Under the pieces are notes generated by a model. That model was not told the origin of the DNA. It saw nothing but the letters and a program-made list of their open reading frames with translations, and made no database searches. Below are positions 7,496-15,184 of a DNA stretch of 64,000 nucleotides, piece after piece. Source of the stretch: JANJTB01 sp032027125 (GTDB lineage: Bacteria > Bacteroidota > Ignavibacteria > Kapaibacteriales > UBA2268); the NCBI GenBank assembly GCA_032027125.1, contig JAVSMQ010000001.1, forward strand, positions 1,814,556 to 1,878,555, in the 5' to 3' direction. Position 1 is the stretch's first letter; every line of letters starts with the position of its first letter. The position numbers and the translations under genes are program-made.

Positions 7496-9037
7496 TCAGG
7501 ACACCTCAATATCAATTGGGGCAAAATTCCCCTCCATTGGAGGGGTGTCCGCAGGACGGGGTGGTGGCTGTTCAATTACTGCTTCATCAAGACGTGGCGG
7601 CTGTTCATTGACTGCTCTCTCATGGCGTGGTGGCTGTTCAATTTCTGCCACCATCAAAGCCGGATGATTAGAAAGCATATCCATGACACCACTCAAATTA
7701 TTCTTTACATAAGAATCGTATATATGAATAACACAAAGCCCTAATCCTTCCAGAAATGCATCACGAGAAGCATCATATTCCTCCTTATCATCATGACTGC
7801 TACCATCAATTTCAATTACAACATTACAATTAGTGCAATAAAAGTCAACAATATAGTTACCGATAATTTTTTGACGGTCAAAGTCGTATCCTTTGAATTG
7901 TTTGTTTTTTACCTGATTCCAAAATAACACTTCCGATAAATTTCCCGATTTACGTAATTCTCTGGCGCGTTCTTTGAGTTTAGGGTTGTAGGGAAGATTC
8001 ATGTAGTTTAAAGTGTTTCGACTAACATTATTTTTACCACTAAATTCTTCGGATTTATTCCCCTCCTCTGGAGGGGCAGGGGTGATTGGCTTTAATTCAG
8101 ACAGTTCAGAGGAACCTTTTAGTGAATAGCCGCCATCCTGTACTTCAGAGACAGGAAATGAACAGCCACCACCCCGTCCTTCGGACACCCCTCCAAAGGA
8201 GGGGAATTTTTCCGGGATAAATTTTAAGCCTAATTTCTCCGATATTTTATTCACTATTTCCATATTCAAATTCGGTATTCTATCCATTGTCATATTCCCT
8301 TCAAGATTTGAGTTTCCTTTAGTCTTATTCCCCTCCTCTGGAGGGGCAGGGGTGGTTGCCTGCTCATTGCTTTGCTGACCGCTGCTTTCGGGGTAGAGAT
8401 AGAGAGGGAAAAATTTACAATTATCTAATGGCGAAATACCATCTTTATCTACTAATTTATTTGCAATAAAAAAATTTGTAATTTTGTCATTTCTAGAATT
8501 TCTAACAAATAATAGTGATATATTTTTATGCAAACAATGATTACTTAAAGGACTTCTTGGATAAGCCATAAACCCTTTACTTCTACCAGTAAAATATGTC
8601 ATTCTAGTATCAAATGGATGGTATGAAATCTCAGTAATCATACCATCTCTTTTCGCTAAATCTTTTTTCGCAAAATCAATTGTCCAATCACGTCCATCTT
8701 CTGGTAAATTATATTTTCTTTGTATAGCTTGATTAGGAAGTTCAATAACATCTTCTATAACAGTTTTGATGGCATTTGTATTGAATTGATAAACTAATCC
8801 GTCTCGTTTTGTTTGTATGCCAGTGTTGTTGTGTAAATATATATCCTCAATCATAAACCCTTTCTCATATTCATTTGCATTATCAAAATCCTTCGGTACA
8901 AAGAAATTGTATGGCTCTTCGGGGCTAAGTTTATTCCATTCAATAGAATTAATAGACTTTTCGTTCAGGAAATCATATTTTGTTTCACGCTTGCCATATA
9001 AGTCAAAATGGAATATTTCAGCGTATTTAATTGTCAT
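7496..9037 (-). CDS. Type IIG/ISP R-M target-recognition half carrying an in-frame DUF559 domain (truncated by IS3)
   Basis: The 5' part (about residues 1-225) is the middle of a type ISP-like R-M protein: it opens with AEIFHFDLYGKRE and includes FVPKDF, PFDTRM, GFMAYPRSPL and CKFFPLYLYPES. It sits where the methylase piece (10148-12019) leaves off. About residues 225-330 are loops made from repeat DNA (PAPPEEGN, PSFGGVSEGRGGG) around native RIPNLNMEIVNKISEKLGLKF-type sequence. Next comes a DUF559 endonuclease domain (internal ATG at 8002; IEIDG and FYC core), then 11-residue repeats, then GNFAPIDI where the IS3 begins at 7508. The ATG at 9037 overlaps the end of the DUF1016 gene by 11 bases. 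The last four codons come from the IS. Confidence 0.85.
   Translation of the reverse strand: MTIKYAEIFHFDLYGKRETKYDFLNEKSINSIEWNKLSPEEPYNFFVPKDFDNANEYEKGFMIEDIYLHNNTGIQTKRDGLVYQFNTNAIKTVIEDVIELPNQAIQRKYNLPEDGRDWTIDFAKKDLAKRDGMITEISYHPFDTRMTYFTGRSKGFMAYPRSPLSNHCLHKNISLLFVRNSRNDKITNFFIANKLVDKDGISPLDNCKFFPLYLYPESSGQQSNEQATTPAPPEEGNKTKGNSNLEGNMTMDRIPNLNMEIVNKISEKLGLKFIPEKFPSFGGVSEGRGGGCSFPVSEVQDGGYSLKGSSELSELKPITPAPPEEGNKSEEFSGKNNVSRNTLNYMNLPYNPKLKERARELRKSGNLSEVLFWNQVKNKQFKGYDFDRQKIIGNYIVDFYCTNCNVVIEIDGSSHDDKEEYDASRDAFLEGLGLCVIHIYDSYVKNNLSGVMDMLSNHPALMVAEIEQPPRHERAVNEQPPRLDEAVIEQPPPRPADTPPMEGNFAPIDIEVS
7527..8206 (-). mobile_element. DUF559 endonuclease cassette bounded by 46-bp inverted repeats
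   Basis: The DUF559 (Vsr-like) coding stretch lies between two inverted copies of one repeat. One is 7527-7572 in plus orientation (TTCCCCTCC, 2-3 bases, GGAGGGGTGTCC, GGACGGGGTGGTGGCTGTT). The other, at 8161-8206, is in minus orientation. A third, shorter copy (8058-8085) lies inside. The unit is placed in a loop of the R-M protein between EKLGLKFIPEK and FAPIDI without breaking the frame. Related repeats occur elsewhere in the window without DUF559 (21984, 12437), so the repeat spreads independently. That it moves as a cassette is inferred from structure. Confidence 0.6.
7562..7660 (-). repeat. Three tandem 33-bp units coding for 11-residue repeats
   Basis: Units start at 7562, 7595 and 7628, each beginning TGG(T/C)GGCTGTTCA. 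On the minus strand they code for three EQPPR-containing 11-mers. They look like an expansion of the inner end of the 7527-7572 repeat, which shares the GTGGTGGCTGTT motif. Confidence 0.75.
8328..8357. repeat. Isolated copy of the GC-rich REP-like repeat in the R-M gene
   Basis: TTCCCCTCCTCTGGAGGGG followed by CAGGGGTG is identical to the core of the copy at 8058-8085. The stem CCCCTCC/GGAGGGG is perfect. It codes for the PAPPEEGN loop after residue 225 or so of the target-recognition half, a second in-frame repeat insertion in this gene. Confidence 0.75.
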
Positions 9038-10151
9038 TTTTTACTTTCCTAATTTCTTGTAAAAATTCTTCTTTACTTGGAAGTGATTGTTTTAAATTTT
9101 CAGGAAGTTCTTTGAAGCGATAACTACTCACTCCAATTGGTGTTGAAATTCCTTTTAATGAAAATTCCACCTCAAAAACATCTTTATTTTTGCAGAGCAA
9201 AATTCCAATTGTTGAGTTATCACTTTCATCTTTTACCAGTTCGTCAATAGCATTAATGTAAAAATTAAGTTTGCCAATAAACTCAGGTTCAAACTCTTTA
9301 ATCTTTAACTCAATAATAACATAGCATTTTAATTTTGTATGATAAAAAAGTAAATCTAAATAATAATCCTTATTTCCAACTTTCAGATTAAACTGTTTGC
9401 CCATATAAGCAAATCCTTTCCCAAGTTCAAGTAAAAATTCAGAAATATGATTGACTAACTTATTTTCAAAATCTCTTTCATTTGCTTTTTCCTTCAAACT
9501 TAGGAATTCAAAATTATATGGGTCTTTCATTATTTCGATTGCTAAGTCGCTATTTCTCTTTGGCAGAGTATATTCAAAATTTGTTATTGCTTTCCCTTGC
9601 CTTGAAAATAAATCAGATTCTATTTGATACTCCAAAACAGAACGGCTCCAATTATTTTCAATAGTTTTGTTGATGTAGAATATTACTTCTTCGTAAGATT
9701 TGATTTTTTCAATAATTATTACATTATGCCACCATGGTATTAATGAACATAATTTTATTATTACGGGTATTTGTCCAGCAACTTGCTGTATAAATTCATT
9801 GCTTGGCAATTGTCCGGCAGCCTGCTGGATAATTTGTCCACCAGATTGGTGGATAATTTCATATTTGGAATAAAATTCAAAGAATTTCTTCATTGCATAT
9901 AGGTTAGTTCTTGAAAATCCTTTTAAATCCGGAAATTCACTTATTAAATCTTTGCTAAGTTGCTCAATCAGTTTGCTACCCCAATCAGTAGAGTTAATTT
10001 TCTCTTGTATTTCTGAACCTAATTGCCAATACATAAAAATCATTTGACTGTTTACGCTTAGTTTAGCTTTAATTTTACTGCTATGGACTAAGGATTTTAA
10101 TTCGATTAGCCATATTTTATAATCATTGCTTGTTATAATTTTGTTGCTCAT
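9027..10151 (-). CDS. DUF1016 / YhcG-type PD-(D/E)XK nuclease inserted in the R-M gene
   Basis: A 374-residue protein. The N-terminal domain (residues about 8-110) has the DUF1016_N pattern: DYKIWLIELKS, a MYWQLGSEI segment, GFSRTNLYAMKKFFEFY. A repeat-bearing linker (9-residue units at about 98-127) leads to IPWWHN and the C-terminal nuclease domain. That domain has YLDLLFYH then CYVIIELK, i.e. the D...ExK of PD-(D/E)XK enzymes. The ATG overlaps the stop of the methylase piece (ATGA, 10148-10151), and its own end overlaps the next start by 11 bases, implying coupled translation. DUF1016 genes usually accompany type I R-M loci; here one sits exactly between two halves of a single-chain enzyme. 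Confidence 0.9.
   Translation of the reverse strand: MSNKIITSNDYKIWLIELKSLVHSSKIKAKLSVNSQMIFMYWQLGSEIQEKINSTDWGSKLIEQLSKDLISEFPDLKGFSRTNLYAMKKFFEFYSKYEIIHQSGGQIIQQAAGQLPSNEFIQQVAGQIPVIIKLCSLIPWWHNVIIIEKIKSYEEVIFYINKTIENNWSRSVLEYQIESDLFSRQGKAITNFEYTLPKRNSDLAIEIMKDPYNFEFLSLKEKANERDFENKLVNHISEFLLELGKGFAYMGKQFNLKVGNKDYYLDLLFYHTKLKCYVIIELKIKEFEPEFIGKLNFYINAIDELVKDESDNSTIGILLCKNKDVFEVEFSLKGISTPIGVSSYRFKELPENLKQSLPSKEEFLQEIRKVKNDN
9769..9858. repeat. Three palindromic 27-bp units inside the DUF1016 gene
   Basis: The units contain TGTCCAGCAACTTGCTG, TGTCCGGCAGCCTGCTGGA and TGTCCACCAGATTGGTGGA. Each is a short stem-loop (arms of 5-7 bp) followed by ATAA(T/A)TT. They code for 9-residue repeats of the Q-x-A-G-Q-I/L-P kind in the linker between the two domains. 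The block looks like in-frame expansion of a hairpin. Confidence 0.75.
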
Positions 10152-12019
10152 AATTTTCTCTTCTTTACAAATATATTTATACTCACACCCTGCATAATAT
10201 CGAAAACGTTTTCATCTTTACTGCCGTCTGGTGCGGATTCTTTCTTTTTTGAATTACCGTGCAAATCCAAAATATAAACCTTATCAAATGTTTCCAAAAG
10301 ATGTTTTCTCATTTGTCTGTGGGTAACACCGTCAATGAAGCTATTATTAGAAATATAAGCTAAAATTCCTTCACCGGTTTTATTGATAAAATGTTCGCCA
10401 TACCTGATAAATTTAATATAGTCGTCGTCAAGATTAATTTTACGCTCATTCAAATCTTTTTTGTAATCGGCAATTAAATTTTGAATCCAGTCACTTTTAT
10501 TTGTACTACTTACAGCGTATGGCGGATTTCCCATAACAACCATAACAGGCGAGTCACGTTTTATATGGTTGGCTTCATTTGCTTCCTGACTAAGCCAGTT
10601 AGCAAACAGGGTGCCTGTATCGGGATGACTTTCTTCAAGACTGTTTGTGAGATATACTTTGAACCGTTGGTCTTTAGTTGCTTTATATCCTGTTTCCTTC
10701 AGAAGTAAATCAAGTTTCAAGTGTGCCATAGCATAACTTGCCATCAGAAGTTCGAAACCGTTAAGCCGCGGCAGGAGATGATTTTCGACATAACTGCTCC
10801 AGATTCCCTGCTGTCCGGCAAATTTTTTATGTATAAGCTTTACAGTTTCAGCAAGAAAAGTTCCTGTACCGGTAGCAGGGTCAAGAATCTGTACGCGGTG
10901 AACTTCTTTTTCAACGGGCTGAAGCCCGTTGTTACTCACTTTAATTTTTATTTTACTGCTGTCTGCAAGCCCCTGAGCCAGACCGAATTCCGTTTTCAAA
11001 ATATCATCAACTGCTCTGACAATGAAGCTGACAACAGGTTTAGGTGTGTACCATACTCCACGTGCTTTACGTAATTTAGGGTCATACTCGCTAAGAAAAG
11101 TTTCATAAAAGTGAATAATCGGGTCTTCGGTTTTAGTAGATTTACCGTAATTATTCAAAATTTCTTCAATGTTACAGGCAAGGAAAATTTCAATCAGTCC
11201 GTCAACAATCCATTTGATTCTGTCATCAATATCAGGTCCGGCAATATAACCGAACAGTTTTCTGAGAAAGGGATTGGATTTGGGGATAAGTTCCGCTGCT
11301 TCCTGTCTGCTGAATGTTGGCAGTGTCGGGTCGTGAAGACGCGCAGCAAACATACCGTAAGCTATTGTCTGGGCATACACATCTGCAAAACCTTTCGGTG
11401 TAATATCATGTATCAGAATTTGTTTAAAAGCATTCATCTGGTCTTTGAGTGTAGAGTTTTCATTGGTTTCTTCATCCGATACTAAAGATTTTTCAATGAT
11501 ATCTGCGAGTAAACGGGCTTTGCCAGCCATCATTTCTGCTAATTTCTTAGGGATTTTAATTGTTTGTCCTACATAAGAACAAAACTCAATTATCAGATTT
11601 TCGAATTGTTTAAAATTCTGTAGAATCGGCACCAACCCCTTATTGGTAATTTCACCGATAGCAATTTTGGTTATAAACTGCCCGTCGCGGTACAAATGAA
11701 AATTCAAATAATCGGTAAAAATCAAATTACTTAACGAATCCTTGTAGCGGTCGAACTGTTCTTTATTTCCTGTTTTCTTATTCCCGTCAAGGTCTGAATC
11801 TCCAATATCCTTAGCTTCGATAAATCCCAAAGGAATATCCTTTTTAGTAAGAATATAATCAGGAGCTCCGCAGGATTGCCTCTTAGGTTCGTTGGTTGCT
11901 CTTATATCCGGCACTAAACTTTCAATCAACTGCTGTAAATCACCGCGAAATGTATGCTCTGTTGCATTCCCTAACTGATAGCGTTTATTTATGCTTTCTA
12001 CGTATTGCTGTACGGTCAT
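10148..12019 (-). CDS. Type IIG/ISP-like R-M enzyme, nuclease and N6-methyltransferase half
   Basis: The N-terminal nuclease has APDYIL then GFIEAK (the PD...ExK triad, about residues 40-75). A helical linker leads to the adenine methyltransferase core with ILDPATGTGTFLAE (motif I, SAM binding) and VMGNPPYAV (motif IV, catalytic NPPY). The protein ends after VFDIMQGVSINIFVKK, exactly where intact single-chain relatives continue into FHxDLYGKR, which is found at the start of the 7496-9037 gene. It would cut and methylate only if partnered with that target-recognition half. The start is ATG at 12019 (MTVQQYVES); 28 further in-frame codons upstream lack family similarity. About 623 residues. Confidence 0.9.
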   Translation of the reverse strand: MTVQQYVESINKRYQLGNATEHTFRGDLQQLIESLVPDIRATNEPKRQSCGAPDYILTKKDIPLGFIEAKDIGDSDLDGNKKTGNKEQFDRYKDSLSNLIFTDYLNFHLYRDGQFITKIAIGEITNKGLVPILQNFKQFENLIIEFCSYVGQTIKIPKKLAEMMAGKARLLADIIEKSLVSDEETNENSTLKDQMNAFKQILIHDITPKGFADVYAQTIAYGMFAARLHDPTLPTFSRQEAAELIPKSNPFLRKLFGYIAGPDIDDRIKWIVDGLIEIFLACNIEEILNNYGKSTKTEDPIIHFYETFLSEYDPKLRKARGVWYTPKPVVSFIVRAVDDILKTEFGLAQGLADSSKIKIKVSNNGLQPVEKEVHRVQILDPATGTGTFLAETVKLIHKKFAGQQGIWSSYVENHLLPRLNGFELLMASYAMAHLKLDLLLKETGYKATKDQRFKVYLTNSLEESHPDTGTLFANWLSQEANEANHIKRDSPVMVVMGNPPYAVSSTNKSDWIQNLIADYKKDLNERKINLDDDYIKFIRYGEHFINKTGEGILAYISNNSFIDGVTHRQMRKHLLETFDKVYILDLHGNSKKKESAPDGSKDENVFDIMQGVSINIFVKKRKL

Positions 12020-12238
12020 TGTAATTTTTATTTTCAAATGAACAAATAATAAAATTGCATTTATTCGGATTAAAATACAAACGGCAAATATACCTAATTT
12101 CAACTTATGTCTTTCAATTTATTTAAATTAAATTGCTATCAATTATGATTTTATTGCGAATTTACCATTGATTTATCTGTAGCTATTAAGCCGGTTGCTG
12201 AGAATCTAATTTAAGGCGTATATTTAACCTGTCATTGT

Positions 12239-12419
12239 TAAATTGCCATTTATCCGGTACTTCATATTGAGTGATGACTGACTCTCAGTACCAACAAGAT
12301 ACTCTTCGGCTATCCACCGTTTTTCCGACAAACTGCGTCCTTCGTGTGATATAGCTTAATCCTTATTTTTAGTTGACAAATTGTTAATTCTATGTGTAAA
12401 CCAATTTCAGGACACCTCA
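12239..12419 (-). mobile_element. Right-end remnant of an IS3-family element related to the complete copy
   Basis: The sequence closely matches 7320-7508: the 5' end of orfA (ACTTCATATTGAGTGATG, CTCTTCGGCTATCC), the leader TTAGTTGACAAATTG and the terminal repeat ending GGACACCTCA at 12419. Several substitutions separate the copies (e.g. GTGTAAACC for GTGTCAACC). The rest of the element is missing on the left. It lies just upstream of the R-M operon, in the same orientation as the intact copy. Confidence 0.88.
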
Positions 12420-12436
12420 AAAGTCACAACAAGGTT

Positions 12437-12469
12437 TATTCTCCTTTTTTCAAAGGGGGTTAGGGGATT
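12437..12469. repeat. Diverged GC-rich REP-like repeat
   Basis: TATTCTCCTTTTTTCAAAG is followed by GGGGTTAGGGGA, a degenerate relative of the TTCCCCTCC...GGAGGGG repeats at 7527, 8058, 8328 and 21984. It directly follows the IS3 remnant. Together they fill most of the gap before yicC; the AT-rich stretches 12104-12238 and 12470-12624 show nothing further. Confidence 0.5.
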
Positions 12470-12624
12470 TTGTGTTTTAATTGCAATTCAGTTTTTCAAA
12501 TTCGGTTACTTGGTTTTACATATTTTAGCAGCAATTCAGATGTTAATAAAGAATAGATTTGAAGTAAATTCGTGTCTATTAAATTAGAATATATAAGTTT
12601 TTTTAAAATTTTGAGCTTTTTTAT

Positions 12625-13500
12625 ATGATAAAAAGTATGACAGGCTTCAGCAAGGCTGAGGTAAGTGAAGGCGGCATACATGCTACCATCGAAGTTAAGT
12701 GTCTCAACGGCAGATATTTGGATATTAACTGCAAAATGCCGCGCAATGTTCAGCACAGAGAGTACGAAGTCAGAGATTTGATACGCCGTTCCATCACTCG
12801 CGGTACGCTGACTTTAAATATCACAGTAGAATCTGATGCTGAAGTAAATCAGTTCGGATTGAACGAAACAGCAGCAAAAAATATTTATAACTCTTTGAAC
12901 GATTTGAAAAGGAAACTGAAAATCAAACAACAGGTTTCTATAGAACATCTTCTTCATTTTTCACAGCATTTGATTGTCAACGATAATAATGAAGATGATA
13001 ATCTCGTGATGAATGTAATCAAAAAAGCAGTTGCAGAATCAATCAAAAACCTTGATATTATGCAGAAAAAAGAAGGTCAGCAGATTATGAAGGATATTTT
13101 GAACCGTTTAAAGAATGTTACAGAAATTGTCGAAAAAGTTTCCAAGCTCGGATTGGAGAGAATTCCGGCAGAACGTGAGCGTCTGCGTCAGCGTATTGCC
13201 CAGCTTTTCGAAAGTGATGAATATGACGAGCAGAGGCTCCAGACTGAAATGGTTCTTCTTGCCGATAAGCTGGACATCTCAGAAGAAATAGTCAGACTAA
13301 ATTCTCATTTCAAATTCTTTTACGAGTCGGTTAAATCAATTGAACCTTCCGGCAGAAAAATCAATTTCCTGCTGCAGGAGATGGGCCGCGAGGTAAACAC
13401 AATCGGTAATAAGGCTAATGATGCCGTAATTTCTCAAATGGTTGTTACTGTTAAGGAAGAATTGGAACGCATCAGGGAGCAGGTTCAGAATATTGAGTAA
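12625..13500 (+). CDS. yicC: YicC family endoribonuclease-like protein
   Basis: A 291-residue protein with both YicC hallmarks. The N-terminal domain opens IKSMTGFSKAEV with the EVKCLNGRYLDI segment. The C-terminal DUF1732 domain has E-M-V-LLADKLDISEE, LNSHFKFF and GRKINFLLQEMGREVNTIGNKAND. YicC proteins are Mn-dependent hexameric endoribonucleases acting on small and other RNAs. The start fits the family N terminus exactly. It lies 9 bases before the NFACT gene, and the two are probably co-transcribed. Confidence 0.95.
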   Translation: MIKSMTGFSKAEVSEGGIHATIEVKCLNGRYLDINCKMPRNVQHREYEVRDLIRRSITRGTLTLNITVESDAEVNQFGLNETAAKNIYNSLNDLKRKLKIKQQVSIEHLLHFSQHLIVNDNNEDDNLVMNVIKKAVAESIKNLDIMQKKEGQQIMKDILNRLKNVTEIVEKVSKLGLERIPAERERLRQRIAQLFESDEYDEQRLQTEMVLLADKLDISEEIVRLNSHFKFFYESVKSIEPSGRKINFLLQEMGREVNTIGNKANDAVISQMVVTVKEELERIREQVQNIE

Positions 13501-13509
13501 TTCTGCGAA

Positions 13510-15174
13510 ATGACCAGAAATTATTACACATTGCTGCACATAGCCCGCGAGATTAATGATTTGTCGGGATGGGCTGTAGATGATTGCTTTACTCAGGATA
13601 AGGACAACCTTGTCATCAGTTTGAATGACGGCAAAAGGGAGTCCTTTATCGTTTTTATTTGTGACGGTAAGTACGATTCAATTTATTTGCAGAAAAGTTT
13701 TGGCAAATCCCGTTCAAATGCGGTGTCGCTGCTGCCGGATATTGAAGGAGATGTACTTCAGTCTGCTGAAGTAGTCGGCAAAAGCAGAATAATAAAGATT
13801 AAATTTTTGCACAGTACAGTATTCGCCGTACTTTTCGGCGGAATACACAGTAATTTTCTTCTGCTGAATTCAGGCGGTTTGGTTCTTGATTCTTTCAACA
13901 GCGGTCAGACAAAATCCGGTAAAAACTTTAAACCTCCGGCTGAGACTTTGATGAATATTAATGAATTTTCGGGAGATACAGAAATAAAATCCGCTCTGGC
14001 TCATTCTGATTACTTATTTGGAAATACTTATACAAATGAAGTCCTGAGCAGAATCAATTCTGAAGTTACTGATGAAAATTCTGATAGTACTCAATCATTA
14101 AAGATTAATCCAAAGACCAAAATCAGTGAACTGTCAGAGACAGAATTTAAGGTAATTATCAGTCAATCGGATTTGCTTAAATCTCAACTGGAAAACTCGA
14201 ATAAATATTTTGTACTTGAGGACGGTAGTCACCGAAAGATTATGTCCCCTGTGCAGCTTGTCGGATATAAACTGTTATCTGAGTATGATACTGCTTCTGA
14301 AGCAGTGCATAGAAAAACTGTGTCCGATTATATTGATTCAAAGTTTAAAAACGAGTACTCGACAATCAAAAGTTATCTTGAAAAACAGAAACGGAAATAT
14401 GACAAGGCAATAGAAAATATGCAGGATTTGGATTCTCCAAAAAAGCGGGAGTCCGAATACAGACTCTGGGCTGAAATTCTGATGTCACAGCCGAATGTGA
14501 GGGATAAAGCGGGTGAAAAAATCAATTTAACGGATTGGGACGGTTTAGAGCACGTGATAAAACTTGACCCGAAGTTGAAACTGGCTGATAATGCCAAAAA
14601 ATATTTCGACAAAGCTCATTCTACAAACGAGGATATTCGAATCAGAAAAGAAAGACTGCCCGAAATGCTTAATAAACAGAATGCAATAAACAAAAAATTA
14701 GCAGAACTTGAAACAGTCAGACATTTAAAAGAACTTAGTAAATTTGAATCAGGTATTAAAGAAGCCACAGGCAGAAGAGTTAATTCAAAGAAAATGACAA
14801 TGGAAGAAAAATTCAGAAAATTCGATTTGGGAGAAGGATACTTTTTGTATGCCGGGAAAAATGCGTCGAATAACGACGAACTGACAATGAAATTTGCCAA
14901 ACCGAATGATGTCTGGCTTCATGCACGCGGTTCGAGCGGCTCGCATACGGTTATCAGAATGGATAAAGAGGAAAAACCTCCTAAATCTGTTCTTCAGAAA
15001 GCTGCTGAAATAACTGCATATTATTCAGGTGCAAGAAATGCAAAATATGTTCCCGTAATCTGGACATTCAAGAAATATGTACGCAAACCCAAGGGTGCAA
15101 ATGTAGGTTCTGTAATAGTTGCAAAAGAAACTGTGATTATGGCTGAACCGAAACTGCCGGAAGGAGAGAAATGA
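13510..15174 (+). CDS. NFACT family protein (RqcH/Rqc2-like ribosome quality control factor)
   Basis: 554 residues. An NFACT-N domain (about 1-180) is followed by helical coiled-coil arms (about 250-420) and the C-terminal NFACT-R/DUF814 domain with WLHARGSSGSHTVIR and GARNAKYVPV, then KPKGANVGSV. RqcH binds stalled 60S/50S-nascent chain complexes and adds C-terminal alanine tails; the older name FbpA (fibronectin-binding) refers to the same family. The N-terminal domain is shorter than in Firmicutes RqcH, so alanine-tailing activity is not certain. It follows yicC by 9 bases. Confidence 0.88.
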   Translation: MTRNYYTLLHIAREINDLSGWAVDDCFTQDKDNLVISLNDGKRESFIVFICDGKYDSIYLQKSFGKSRSNAVSLLPDIEGDVLQSAEVVGKSRIIKIKFLHSTVFAVLFGGIHSNFLLLNSGGLVLDSFNSGQTKSGKNFKPPAETLMNINEFSGDTEIKSALAHSDYLFGNTYTNEVLSRINSEVTDENSDSTQSLKINPKTKISELSETEFKVIISQSDLLKSQLENSNKYFVLEDGSHRKIMSPVQLVGYKLLSEYDTASEAVHRKTVSDYIDSKFKNEYSTIKSYLEKQKRKYDKAIENMQDLDSPKKRESEYRLWAEILMSQPNVRDKAGEKINLTDWDGLEHVIKLDPKLKLADNAKKYFDKAHSTNEDIRIRKERLPEMLNKQNAINKKLAELETVRHLKELSKFESGIKEATGRRVNSKKMTMEEKFRKFDLGEGYFLYAGKNASNNDELTMKFAKPNDVWLHARGSSGSHTVIRMDKEEKPPKSVLQKAAEITAYYSGARNAKYVPVIWTFKKYVRKPKGANVGSVIVAKETVIMAEPKLPEGEK

Positions 15175-15184
15175 GAAAATAATT

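Larger units (their letters stand above)
6086..7508 (-). mobile_element. IS3-family insertion sequence, complete, 1423 bp
   Basis: Ends are 26-bp imperfect inverted repeats: TGTCTTGTCC...GTTGACAC at 6086-6111 and TGAGGTGTCC...GTTGACAC at 7483-7508. Both start with TG, as in the IS3 family. The element is flanked by a 3-bp direct repeat ATA (6083-6085 and 7509-7511), the size expected for IS3. It holds orfA and orfB. Removing it restores the R-M reading frame exactly, so the insertion is recent. Two ambiguous bases (6880, 6891) inside orfB suggest several similar copies collapsed in assembly. A right-end remnant of a related copy is at 12239-12419. Confidence 0.93.

Noticed and set aside
6086..12419. 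Composite transposon formed by two IS3 copies around the R-M operon
   Set aside because: The right-hand copy is only an end fragment that has diverged, and the intact IS lies inside the operon, with its own 3-bp target repeat.
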